Positions 1-6,213 of a stretch of 8,522 bases of DNA are shown here, piece after piece. Every line of letters begins with the position of its first letter. The stretch's first letter is position 1. The DNA is from CBDTYW01 sp965364735. GTDB taxonomy: Bacteria > Actinomycetota > Nitriliruptoria > Nitriliruptorales > Nitriliruptoraceae. Where the stretch lies: the NCBI GenBank assembly GCA_965364735.1, contig CBDTYW010000163.1, positions 1 through 8,522 on the forward strand, read 5' to 3'. The notes under the pieces were generated by a model. It was given only the letters and a program-made list of their open reading frames with translations, was not told the origin of the DNA and made no database searches. Position numbers and translations under genes: made by a program.

Positions 1-119
1 CGGCCGAGCAGCGCCATCCCGGCCTCGCCCTCGCCGGCGCCTCGCTCGACGGCGTCGGGGTCTCACCGTGCATCGCCCAGGGCCGAGCCGCGGCCCGTCG
101 GGTCCTCCACACGCGTTGA
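1..119 (+). CDS. hemY: protoporphyrinogen oxidase-like flavoprotein, C-terminal end (partial)
   Basis: Only the last 38 residues are in the window, in the frame starting at base 3 and ending with TGA at 117-119. They contain LALAGASLDGVGVSPCIAQG, followed by a run of Arg and Ala. This resembles the C-terminal FAD-contacting segment of HemY/HemG-type protoporphyrinogen oxidases (family pattern L-A-G-x-x-x-x-G-V-G-x-x-x-C-I-x-x-G), which oxidise protoporphyrinogen in haem synthesis. Other members of the amine-oxidase/phytoene-desaturase FAD superfamily end similarly, but the G-V-G..C-I..G spacing favours HemY. The gene is convergent with the SRAP gene, with 30 bases between their stop codons. 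The 5' part lies outside the window, so activity cannot be judged. Confidence 0.68.
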   Translation, partial: AEQRHPGLALAGASLDGVGVSPCIAQGRAAARRVLHTR

Positions 120-149
120 GCCCGCCCGCCGAGTGACCGATGTCGGTGC

Positions 150-848
150 TCAGATCGCGGTGAGGAGGTCGGCGGAGTCGTTGCGGACGTTGTTGACCAG
201 CGACGACACGGCGCGGGCGTTGAGCGCCGGCGCCTCGAGGCCGGTGAGCGTCAGCTGCAGCGCCTCGGGCTCGACGTCGCCGTGCAGCCACTCGTCCCAG
301 AGCCGGCTCGGCAGGATCAGCGGCATGCGGTGGTGCAGGTCGACCATCTTCCCGCGGGCGTCGGTCGTCAGGATCGCGGCGGAGTGGATGCGATCCGGCT
401 CGTCACCCTCGGCGACGTCCTTCGACTTCCACGACGACCAGATCCCGGCGAACGCGAGCGGCTGCTCCTCCGGCTCGTGGATGTACCAGGCCTGCTTGAT
501 CGGCTTGCCGGAGGCGTCCTCGCCGGTGACCTGCCACTCGTAGAACCCGTCCGCCGGCAGGATGCAGCGGCGTTGGCCGAACGACTCCGCGAACATGCGG
601 TTGGAGAGCACCTTGTCGAGCCGGGCGTTGATCGGGCGCGGTGGTTTCTTCGGGTTCTTCGACCAGTACGGGACGTAGCCCCAGGACAGCGCCCCGAGCC
701 GACGTTCGTCGTCGTGGTCGATCAGGGCCGGGACCGACATGGTCGGGGCGACGTTGTAGGAGCGATCGCTCGACGCCGTGACGGTGTCCGCGTGGAAGTA
801 CTCCGCCAGATGCTCCGGGTCGCTGATCGCGACGTAGCGGCCGCACAT
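150..848 (-). CDS. yedK: SRAP domain protein (YedK/HMCES family), abasic-site crosslinking
   Basis: A 232-residue protein starting MCGRY, the signature of the SOS-response-associated peptidase (SRAP) family. The family forms a thiazolidine crosslink between Cys2 and abasic sites in single-stranded DNA, shielding them during replication, and removes its own initiator Met. Visible active-site equivalents are Cys2, Asn32 (YNVAPT), Asn74-Ala-Arg, Glu104 (GFYEW) and His172 (HHRMP). The VNNVRNDS segment near residues 218-225 is also typical. Length matches the usual 220-240 residues. An in-frame ATG lies three codons upstream, but the start at 848 is required to place Cys at position 2. This ATG also overlaps the stop of the upstream acetyltransferase gene as TGATG, indicating translational coupling. 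It is the last gene of a three-gene unit. All key residues are intact, so it is probably active. No LexA-type operator is evident near it. Confidence 0.95.
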   Translation of the reverse strand: MCGRYVAISDPEHLAEYFHADTVTASSDRSYNVAPTMSVPALIDHDDERRLGALSWGYVPYWSKNPKKPPRPINARLDKVLSNRMFAESFGQRRCILPADGFYEWQVTGEDASGKPIKQAWYIHEPEEQPLAFAGIWSSWKSKDVAEGDEPDRIHSAAILTTDARGKMVDLHHRMPLILPSRLWDEWLHGDVEPEALQLTLTGLEAPALNARAVSSLVNNVRNDSADLLTAI

Positions 849-1474
849 CAGTCGCACCCCTGGGCGCCGGGCTCGGACCGGGCCGCGTCGAGCTGGGCCT
901 GACGCTCGGCCCAGGGGGTCGGTGGCGCGGCCGGTCCGGGCTCACCGAAGGTCGCGACGGCAGTGTCGCGCAGGTCGAGGTGGAAGGTGTGGCCGACGCC
1001 GGTGTCGTAGGCCACGTCGAGGTCCGGGCGACGGACGAAGCCGAGCCGCTCGTACAGGGCGTGCGCAGCCTCCATGAAGTCCATCGTCGTGATGACCGCA
1101 CGTCGCACGCCCTTGACGAACAGGTGCGACACGGCAGCCGACGTGAGCGCGGTGCCGACGCCCTGCCCTTGCGCCTCGGGCGAGACCGCGAGCATCCGAA
1201 ACCCGCCGTCGCCGTGGACGCCGGGCAGATACTCGAAGTAGGCGTTCGGGGCGACGGTGACCGTCACGGACCCGAGGATCGGCTCGTTGCCGTCATCGTC
1301 CGGGTCGTCGACCGCGACCAGCACGATCGCACCAGCCGCGACGCGGGCCGCGGCGTCGGCGAGGGTTGCTCGGTAGGGCGCCCCGTGTGGCCAGCGTGCG
1401 AACGTGTCGTAGGTGGCGACGGTCAGCTCACCGACGCGGGTCGCCTCGTCGGGCTGCATCTCGCGGACACGCAT
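848..1474 (-). CDS. GNAT family N-acetyltransferase
   Basis: A 208-residue protein that fills one GNAT fold over about residues 1-170. Motif A is clear: MLAVSPEAQGQGVGTAL (residues 94-110) gives the beta4 strand and the Q-x-x-G-x-G acetyl-CoA pyrophosphate loop. AAHALYERLGFVRR (136-149) is the motif B helix with the usual Y-x-x-x-G-F. The substrate cannot be told; acceptors in this family range from small amines to ribosomal protein N-termini. Residues 171-208 form a Pro/Ala-rich tail outside the fold. I chose the ATG at 1474 because GAGGTGA lies five bases upstream and the fold starts there. A GTG at 1522 in the same frame would add 16 residues and overlap the upstream stop as GTGA, but has no ribosome site. 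The gene's stop overlaps the SRAP start, so the two are likely translated together. Confidence 0.9.
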   Translation of the reverse strand: MRVREMQPDEATRVGELTVATYDTFARWPHGAPYRATLADAAARVAAGAIVLVAVDDPDDDGNEPILGSVTVTVAPNAYFEYLPGVHGDGGFRMLAVSPEAQGQGVGTALTSAAVSHLFVKGVRRAVITTMDFMEAAHALYERLGFVRRPDLDVAYDTGVGHTFHLDLRDTAVATFGEPGPAAPPTPWAERQAQLDAARSEPGAQGCD

Positions 1475-1479
1475 CGCTG

Positions 1480-1486
1480 TCACCTC
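1480..1486 (-). promoter_or_regulatory. ribosome binding site deciding the acetyltransferase start
   Basis: Read on the minus strand this is GAGGTGA, a seven-base match to the anti-Shine-Dalgarno complement, five bases before the ATG at 1474. It is the strongest ribosome site in the window. It favours the internal ATG over the GTG at 1522, which overlaps the stop of the LON-domain gene but has no purine-rich site before it. Confidence 0.7.
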
Positions 1487-1518
1487 GTCTTCGGTGGACA
1501 AGGATGCCGCACCCGCCG

Positions 1519-2136
1519 TCACTGGCCCAGACGGAACCGCAGCGTCTCGATGGTCGCCTCGAGCTGCTCGACGACCATGGCGAACCGTTCGTCGATGTCG
1601 TCGAGGTCAAGGAGCATCTGCGCGTCGAAGGCGTTCAGCCCGGACAGGGCAGCTGCCTGGAACGTCGCGATCGACGGGTCCTCGTGCAGCTCGGTGTCGA
1701 CCGGAGCCGCCGGCTCGTCGAGCTCGGTCTGCAGCGCGAGCACGCGGCGCAGCAGCAGAGAGGCCCGACCGTGGAGCTCGCTGACGTCGCCGCGGGGCAC
1801 GAGCTCGGCGAGCTCGTTGACCACCGCACGCGGGTACGGATCGTCGTCGAGCCACTCGACGACGCGGAGTCGACGGACGCCGACCGACACGCACACCCAG
1901 CGGCCGTCCTCGAGCTCCTCGGCCTGGATGATCCGAGCAACCGTGCCGACGCTGCTGCGTCGTTCGCCGCCTCCGACCTCGTGGCCGCGCTCGATCAGGA
2001 CGACCCCGAACTCCCGGTCGCCCGCGAGACAGTCCTGGATGAGCTCCCGATAGCGCGGCTCGAAGATGTGCAGCGGCAGGACCATGTGCGGCACCAGCAC
2101 CGTCCCCAAGGGGAACATGGGCAGCTCGCGCGGCAT
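1519..2136 (-). CDS. stand-alone LON substrate-binding domain protein
   Basis: A 205-residue protein with the N-terminal substrate-binding domain of Lon protease but no AAA+ ATPase and no Ser-Lys protease domain. The diagnostic N-terminus is LPMFPLGTVLVP (residues 5-16) followed by LPLHIFEPRYRELI (20-33). Further LON features are EFGVVLIERG (42-51) and the GTVARI strand near 64-69. The rest, to about 200, is the helical half of the domain. Such single-domain proteins (COG2802 type) are common in actinobacteria and proteobacteria. Their biochemical role is unsettled; peptide or unfolded-protein binding is suggested by homology. The ATG at 2136 is preceded by GAGAGGT about eight bases upstream. 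It is first in the LON-GNAT-SRAP unit and is divergent from the pterin dehydratase gene. Family assignment is firm; function is not. Confidence 0.92.
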   Translation of the reverse strand: MPRELPMFPLGTVLVPHMVLPLHIFEPRYRELIQDCLAGDREFGVVLIERGHEVGGGERRSSVGTVARIIQAEELEDGRWVCVSVGVRRLRVVEWLDDDPYPRAVVNELAELVPRGDVSELHGRASLLLRRVLALQTELDEPAAPVDTELHEDPSIATFQAAALSGLNAFDAQMLLDLDDIDERFAMVVEQLEATIETLRFRLGQ

Positions 2137-2229
2137 GGGGTGACCTCTCGGGTGGTGGGTTGACGATGCTCGGTGTCGGAGCGTCGGTCATGCTGGGGGC
2201 CCTTGCGCACTCGACCCGAAGGCAGCCCG
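2137..2229. promoter_or_regulatory. divergent intergenic region, putative promoters for the LON unit and the pterin dehydratase
   Basis: This 93-base gap separates two divergent start codons, so it should hold promoters for both directions. A TTGACG at 2160-2165 resembles a -35 box for the plus strand, but no -10 lies at 16-19 bases; the nearest candidate, CATGCT at 2189-2194, is 23 bases away. No convincing operator palindrome was seen. The call rests on gene orientation, not on motifs. Confidence 0.3.
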
Positions 2230-2514
2230 GTGACCGCATCTCGACTCGATGACGCAGCGATCGCCGAAGCGCTCGCCGGGATTGATGGATGGCGTCGCGA
2301 TGGTGGTGCCATCCACAAGGAGTTCGTGGCAGCCGGCTTCCCGGACGCCATCGCGTTCATCACCAGGCTCGCGTTCGACGCAGAGCGGATGAACCACCAC
2401 CCGGAGATCGAGAACGTGTGGAACCGCGTGACGATCCGGCTGACCACGCACGACGCGGACGGGCTCACCGAGCTCGACTTCGCGCTCGCCGCGAAGATCG
2501 ACGCCGCGTTCTGA
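2230..2514 (+). CDS. 4a-hydroxytetrahydrobiopterin dehydratase (pterin-4a-carbinolamine dehydratase)
   Basis: A 94-residue cytosolic protein of the PCD/DCoH family. The family dehydrates 4a-hydroxytetrahydropterin, the by-product of pterin-dependent aromatic amino acid hydroxylases. The signature is present: MNHHPEIENVWNRVTIRLTT (residues 54-73), then H74 and GLTELDFALAAKID (78-91). His56, His57 and His74 sit at the same spacing as the catalytic histidines 61, 62 and 79 of mammalian DCoH. GTG at 2230 was chosen because GAAGG lies seven bases upstream and the length fits the family. A GTG at 2173 in the same frame would add 19 residues with no family resemblance. No aromatic hydroxylase or GTP cyclohydrolase is next to it, so its partner is unknown. 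Many actinobacteria carry this gene alone. Its stop is four bases from the convergent HhH gene's stop. Confidence 0.92.
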   Translation: MTASRLDDAAIAEALAGIDGWRRDGGAIHKEFVAAGFPDAIAFITRLAFDAERMNHHPEIENVWNRVTIRLTTHDADGLTELDFALAAKIDAAF

Positions 2515-2518
2515 TCGT

Positions 2519-2821
2519 TCAGACCGCCGCGAGCTGATCGCCGGCGACGATCTTGGCCATGACGCGCTCTGCGGTTGTCCGCCCGATCCCGCGGATGTTG
2601 GTGAGCGCCTCGACGGAGGAGTGCACGAGCGCGGTGACCGACGGGAAGGCATCGAGGATCGCCTCGACCCGCTGACGGTTCATGCCGTCGACCTCCCACA
2701 GGAGCTCACGTGCCGTGACGGCGCGTCCGTCGCGGATCATCACGTCGAGCGGCGCGCGGCCCACGAGGTCCTGGAGCTGCGCCATCGCGCGGAGCTCCAG
2801 CAGGTCATCGAGTCGGGTCAC
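2519..2821 (-). CDS. small tandem helix-hairpin-helix protein, putative DNA-binding
   Basis: A 100-residue protein, not assigned to a named family. Its second half looks like an (HhH)2 domain: one hairpin at VDGMNRQRVEAIL (44-56), a linking helix with the pattern FPSVTALVHSSVEALTNI, and a second canonical hairpin IRGIGRTTAERVM (76-88). This arrangement is known from the C-termini of UvrC and XPF and from RuvA, where it grips the DNA backbone without sequence preference. No nuclease residues are seen. The N-terminal 40 residues, predicted helix plus APLDVMIRDGR, are unrecognised. The start is uncertain: GTG at 2821 has GGGAG eight bases upstream, and a GTG at 2872 would add 17 Arg-rich residues. 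It follows the matrixin gene on the same strand after 67 bases. Its 3' end abuts the pterin dehydratase without an obvious terminator. Confidence 0.75.
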   Translation of the reverse strand: MTRLDDLLELRAMAQLQDLVGRAPLDVMIRDGRAVTARELLWEVDGMNRQRVEAILDAFPSVTALVHSSVEALTNIRGIGRTTAERVMAKIVAGDQLAAV

Positions 2822-2835
2822 CGTGGGCACTCCCG

Positions 2836-2880
2836 GGTCAGACGGTCCGTCAAGTCTCCGTGACCTTCGCACATGATGTG
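2836..2880. repeat. cluster of short inverted repeats before the HhH gene
   Basis: The 67-base gap between the matrixin stop and the HhH start holds two odd palindromes with five-base arms around one base: GACGGTCCGTC at 2841-2851 and CACATGATGTG at 2870-2880. GGTCA (2836-2840) also pairs with TGACC (2861-2865), giving a possible bulged stem with CGG/CCG. They could be operators, a weak attenuating hairpin, or chance in GC-rich DNA. Confidence 0.25.
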
Positions 2881-2888
2881 GCCGGTTG

Positions 2889-3695
2889 TCACTGGACGTT
2901 CGTCAGGGGGCCGACTTCGCGGGGCGCGGGGACGTCGAGGCAGCTGCCGTCGCGCCGGCCGACCGCGGCGAGGTCCGCGAGGTCTCCTTCGGTCAGCTCA
3001 GGATCGCCGAAGCCCGGCGACGGGGCCATCAGCGCGCCGTCCCCGGTGACGTGGTCGAGCCCGAGCACGTGGCCGAGCTCGTGCAGGATGACGATGCCCC
3101 AGGACGTGTGGCGCTCGCCGAGCTCCATGTCGAGCGGCCAGGAGGTGTTGAACGCGACCTGCGCGGTCACGATGACCTGCCCGCCCTCGGCGTCGACCGC
3201 GACCGGGATCGCGACCGCGCGGTCGGTCAGCTCCAGCGGGAGATCGGTCAGGTCATCGGAGGTCCACCCGATCAGGATCGGCGCCCAGCGGCCGTCCGCT
3301 CCGACCGTGGAACGGTCCCGCCCGAGGACGTCCGACGGAGCGTGGTCGGTGGGCGCGAACGGCAGCCGCGTCGCGAACGACAGCTGCTTGAACGCGGCCT
3401 CGACAAGCGCCTCGGCGCCGTCCGGAGCCCCCCGCAGGTCATGGGCCCAGCGGATCGGCGTGCACGGGTCCCAGCGAACCGGCGTCCCGTCGTCGCGCAC
3501 CGCGAAGACGGACACGCCGTCGGCGGAGGTCGTGGTGGGCGTCGGCTCGGCGACCGTCGGGGACGGCGTGGGCGCTGAGGCGCCGTCGCTCGAGCCGACC
3601 TGGACTGCGAACGCGATGACCGCCGCGACGACGACGAGCGGCGCGATCAGGACGAGCGCGGTGGCGCCGCCGGACGATCGTTGCTCTGTGGCCAT
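2889..3695 (-). CDS. membrane-anchored matrixin-type zinc metalloprotease
   Basis: A 268-residue protein built as: short cytoplasmic end (1-10); one hydrophobic segment rich in Ala, Val and Leu (11-33), a signal anchor or signal peptide without a lipobox; a Pro/Thr/Ser-rich linker (38-58); and an extracytoplasmic catalytic domain. The zinc motif is complete: HELGHVLGLDH (205-215), the metzincin pattern HExxHxxGxxH with Glu206 as general base. The Met-turn is probably Met223 in ALMAP. The RWDPCTPI segment (74-81) recurs in actinobacterial matrixin-like proteins. Cys78 and Cys252 are the only cysteines and could form a disulfide. No propeptide cysteine switch is visible. The ATG at 3695 puts the hydrophobic segment at the N-terminus; the frame stays open upstream only as antisense to the next gene. 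Substrate unknown; cell-surface or secreted proteolysis is inferred. Confidence 0.88.
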   Translation of the reverse strand: MATEQRSSGGATALVLIAPLVVVAAVIAFAVQVGSSDGASAPTPSPTVAEPTPTTTSADGVSVFAVRDDGTPVRWDPCTPIRWAHDLRGAPDGAEALVEAAFKQLSFATRLPFAPTDHAPSDVLGRDRSTVGADGRWAPILIGWTSDDLTDLPLELTDRAVAIPVAVDAEGGQVIVTAQVAFNTSWPLDMELGERHTSWGIVILHELGHVLGLDHVTGDGALMAPSPGFGDPELTEGDLADLAAVGRRDGSCLDVPAPREVGPLTNVQ

Positions 3696-3771
3696 CGGTG
3701 GGGCGTCCTCGTCGGGGGACCGGTGTGCGGACCACGATAGGTTCGCCGCGCCCGCAGACCACGGAGACCGC
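3696..3771. promoter_or_regulatory. divergent intergenic region, putative promoters for the matrixin and AgpS-like genes
   Basis: Two divergent genes start 76 bases apart. The only A/T-richer patch is CGATAGGTT around 3736-3743. It contains TAGGTT on the plus strand and TATCGT on the minus strand, both fitting the TAnnnT -10 pattern, so they could serve opposite promoters. Clear -35 boxes are absent. GGAG at 3763-3766, before the ATG at 3772, is a good ribosome site for the FAD enzyme. Confidence 0.35.
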
Positions 3772-5367
3772 ATGTCGAACGCGCGATCGTGGTGGGGTTG
3801 GGGCACGGACGCCGCCGCCGTCACGGACGACGAGCTGGTGGACCTGGCGGACCGGGTCGCCCTGCTCGGCGCGAGACCGACGGCCGTCGCACCGCCAGCC
3901 CTGCCTGCTGCGGCGTTCGAGGACATCGCGCTGCCGAGGCTCGACGTCGATGTCTCGGCCGACCCGGTGGACCGTGCCCGCCACGCTGCGGGACAGGGGT
4001 TCCTCGACGTCGCGCGTGCGATCGACTCGCCCGACGACCTGCGTCCCCCCGCCGCTGTCGTCCGCCCGGCATCGGCCGCGGAGATCGAGCGGGTGCTCGG
4101 CTGGGCTGCCGACGCGGACATCATCGTCGTGCCGTTCGGTGGTGGCACCTCGGTGGTCGGCGGCGTCGAGCCGAGCGAGCACGACCGGCGAGGGCGCCGA
4201 GTGGTGGCGCTCGACCTCGAGCGCATGTCCGACCTCATCGACCTCGACGAGGTCTCCGGCCACGCGAGGATCGGCGCGGGCGCGATGGGGCCGCGGGTCG
4301 AGGGCCTGCTCCGACCTCACGGGCTCACCGCCCGCTTCTACCCGCAGTCGTGGGAGTTCTCGACCGTCGGTGGCTGGGTCGCGACCCGTGCGGGCGGACA
4401 CTTCGCGACCGGCCCGACCCACATCGACGATCTGGTTGCCGCGATCTCCGCGGTCACTCCCGTCGGACGGTGGGACTCGCGGCGCCTGCCATCGTCGGGG
4501 GCAGGCCCGTCGCCGGACCGGATGATGCTCGGCTCCGAAGGCGCGCTGGGCGTCGTCGCCGACGCGTGGCTGCGCGTCCGTCCACGCCCCGTCCACCGTG
4601 CCCAGGCGTCGGTCTCGTTCCCGTCGTTCGCAGCAGGCTGCGCGGCGATCCGCGCGATCACCCAGGCCGATCTGCGCCCCGCCAACGCCCGTCTGCTCGA
4701 TCCGGTCGAGGCGTTCCTGAACGGCGCCGGCGACGGCAGCCATGCGCTCCTCGCCCTCGGGTTCGAGTCCGCCCACCGGCCGTGCGGCGATGACCTCGGC
4801 GCCTGTCTCGCCCTCTGCCGCGACCATGGCGGCACCGTCACCGACGGGCCGGTGGTCCGCACGGGCGATGACTCGGGCACCTCGACGGGCGGCGCTGGCG
4901 AGTGGCGGAGATCCTTCGTCCGGGCCCCGTACCTCCGCGACGGGCTCGCGCGGCTCGGCATGGTCGTGGAGACCTTCGAGACCGCGATCACCTGGGACCG
5001 TCTCGAGGCGTTGGTCGACACCCTCCGCACGACCGCGCAGGCCGCCGTCACGGAGGTCTGCGGCGCCGGGATCGTCGGTGTCCGGCTGACCCACGCCTAC
5101 CCGGACGGCGCTGCGCCGTACGTCACGGTGATCGCGCCGGGGGAGCGCGGCGCGCGGGTCCGCCAGTGGCAGGCGATCAAGGACGCCGTCACCGGGGTCC
5201 TCGTCGACGGTGGCGCCACGATCACGCACCATCACGCGGTCGGCCGCTGGCACGCAGACGCCCACCGGCGCCAGGTCCCGGCGCCGTTCCACGCCGCGCT
5301 TCGCGCCGCGGCCACCGCGGTCGACCCGAACGCGATCCTCAACCCCGGCGTCCTCGGCCTTCGCTGA
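3772..5367 (+). CDS. agpS: FAD-dependent alkyldihydroxyacetonephosphate synthase-like enzyme
   Basis: A 531-residue VAO/PCMH-type flavoprotein close to alkylglycerone-phosphate synthase (AGPS). AGPS swaps the acyl chain of acyl-DHAP for a fatty alcohol, making the ether bond of ether lipids. Length fits mycobacterial AgpS-type proteins. Order of features: WWGWG at 7-11; FAD loop PFGGGTSVVGGVE (121-133); SWEFSTVGGWVATRAGG (193-209); MLGSEGALGV; FETAITWDRLE; and HHHAVG (486-491). Against human AGPS recalled from memory, Thr198, Arg307, Arg389, Tyr450 and His486-488 align with Thr309, Arg419, Arg515, Tyr578 and His615-617, so the whole active site appears intact. There is no signal peptide. It is first of three co-directional genes, followed by an SDR and an acyl-CoA racemase, which suits lipid metabolism. 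Bacterial homologues may act on other substrates, so the exact reaction is unproven. Confidence 0.85.
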   Translation: MSNARSWWGWGTDAAAVTDDELVDLADRVALLGARPTAVAPPALPAAAFEDIALPRLDVDVSADPVDRARHAAGQGFLDVARAIDSPDDLRPPAAVVRPASAAEIERVLGWAADADIIVVPFGGGTSVVGGVEPSEHDRRGRRVVALDLERMSDLIDLDEVSGHARIGAGAMGPRVEGLLRPHGLTARFYPQSWEFSTVGGWVATRAGGHFATGPTHIDDLVAAISAVTPVGRWDSRRLPSSGAGPSPDRMMLGSEGALGVVADAWLRVRPRPVHRAQASVSFPSFAAGCAAIRAITQADLRPANARLLDPVEAFLNGAGDGSHALLALGFESAHRPCGDDLGACLALCRDHGGTVTDGPVVRTGDDSGTSTGGAGEWRRSFVRAPYLRDGLARLGMVVETFETAITWDRLEALVDTLRTTAQAAVTEVCGAGIVGVRLTHAYPDGAAPYVTVIAPGERGARVRQWQAIKDAVTGVLVDGGATITHHHAVGRWHADAHRRQVPAPFHAALRAAATAVDPNAILNPGVLGLR

Positions 5368-5405
5368 CGCCCGCCCCATGTGTCTCCACAGCAAGGAACC
5401 TCCAC

Positions 5406-6167
5406 ATGTCTGTCCTCGTCATCGTGACCGGCGGCTCCGCCGGCATCGGCGCAGCCCTGCTCGCCGCCGCTCCGGAGGGCTCCGATCTGGTCTCGTTCTC
5501 CCGCTCTGCGGGCGCGGCCCCCGAGCACGGCGCGCGCCACGTCAGCGCGGACCTCTCCTCGGAGCCCGGCCTCACCGACGCGGTCCGTGAGATCGCCGAG
5601 ATCATCTCGACGAGCCAGGCCGAGCGGATCGTGCTCGTGCACAACGCTGCTGGCCTGACACCGACGGGCTTCACGGGCGAGATCAGCATCACCGGACAGA
5701 TGCAGCAGGCGATCCTCGACGCCGTCGCCCCGCAGGTCATCGGCGCGGCGCTGCTCGCGGCGGTGTCGACCCGAGAGGTCCGAGCACAGCTGCTGCAGAT
5801 CACCTCCGGCGCGGCGCGCGGGGCCTACCCCGGCTGGGCCGTCTACTGCGCGTCGAAGGCGGCCGTGGACATGTGGGTCCGCACGGTGGGCCTCGAACGC
5901 CAGCAGCGTGGCGACACCGCCACGACCGTGTTCGCCGTCGCTCCCGGAGTCGTGGCGACGGACATGCAGGCGGTCATCCGTGACACGCCCGAGTCCGACT
6001 TCCCGGCCGTCGAGCGCTTCCAGCAGATGCACGACGAGGGGGCGCTGTCGTCGCCCGACGACGTCGCCGTGGAGCTGTGGCGACTCCTCGACCTCGCCGA
6101 CGCCGGGAGCATCGAGAACGGCACGGTCCTCGACATCCGCGACCTCCCCGAGTCGCTGCGAGCCTGA
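5406..6167 (+). CDS. short-chain dehydrogenase/reductase, sepiapterin/benzil reductase-like
   Basis: A 253-residue classical SDR with a full Rossmann fold. The cofactor loop is TGGSAGIG (residues 8-15), the NAAG-type motif is HNAAG (79-83), and the catalytic set is Ser134, Tyr147 and Lys151 (YCASK). Arg33 after beta2 (SFSRS) suggests NADPH. The stretch ITSGAARGAYPGWAVYCASK and the APGVVATDMQ segment (179-188) are closer to sepiapterin reductases and the (S)-benzoin-forming benzil reductase YueD than to FabG-type enzymes. The true substrate, probably a ketone or diketone, cannot be told. The ATG at 5406 has AAGGA eight bases upstream. It lies 38 bases after the AgpS-like gene and 46 bases before the racemase gene, so the three are probably co-transcribed. 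No missing residues were seen. Confidence 0.9.
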   Translation: MSVLVIVTGGSAGIGAALLAAAPEGSDLVSFSRSAGAAPEHGARHVSADLSSEPGLTDAVREIAEIISTSQAERIVLVHNAAGLTPTGFTGEISITGQMQQAILDAVAPQVIGAALLAAVSTREVRAQLLQITSGAARGAYPGWAVYCASKAAVDMWVRTVGLERQQRGDTATTVFAVAPGVVATDMQAVIRDTPESDFPAVERFQQMHDEGALSSPDDVAVELWRLLDLADAGSIENGTVLDIRDLPESLRA

Positions 6168-6213
6168 CCGGTCCGCCATCATCTCGTGTCTGAACCCTGC
6201 ACTGGAGTCCTGC

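Noticed and set aside
131..151. Possible small hairpin between the convergent HemY-like and SRAP genes (ACCG/CGGT with a GAG/CTC extension)
   Set aside because: The stem has only four paired bases plus a mismatched extension, with no T-run; too weak to call a terminator.
2173..2229. Longer pterin dehydratase start at GTG 2173
   Set aside because: The added 19 residues lack family similarity, and the GTG at 2230 has a ribosome site at good spacing.
2137..2229. TTGACG at 2160-2165 as a sigma-70-type -35 box
   Set aside because: No acceptable -10 hexamer at 16-19 bases; the nearest candidate is 23 bases away.
2860..3771. A 304-codon open upstream extension of the AgpS-like frame, antisense to the matrixin gene
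   Set aside because: Its Ser/Arg-rich translation resembles no family, it is exactly antisense to a gene with a full zinc motif, and long open antisense frames are expected at this G+C. The FAD enzyme starts naturally at the ATG at 3772.
3696..4238. N-terminal extension of the matrixin frame to 449 residues
   Set aside because: The extra 181 residues overlap the 5' end of the divergent FAD enzyme and would bury the signal anchor in the middle of the protein. The ATG at 3695 gives a normal exported protein.
3439..5394. A 651-codon minus-strand frame opposite the AgpS-like gene
   Set aside because: It is Arg/Gly/Asp-rich low-complexity sequence with no motif, and its codons mirror the strongly conserved plus-strand protein.
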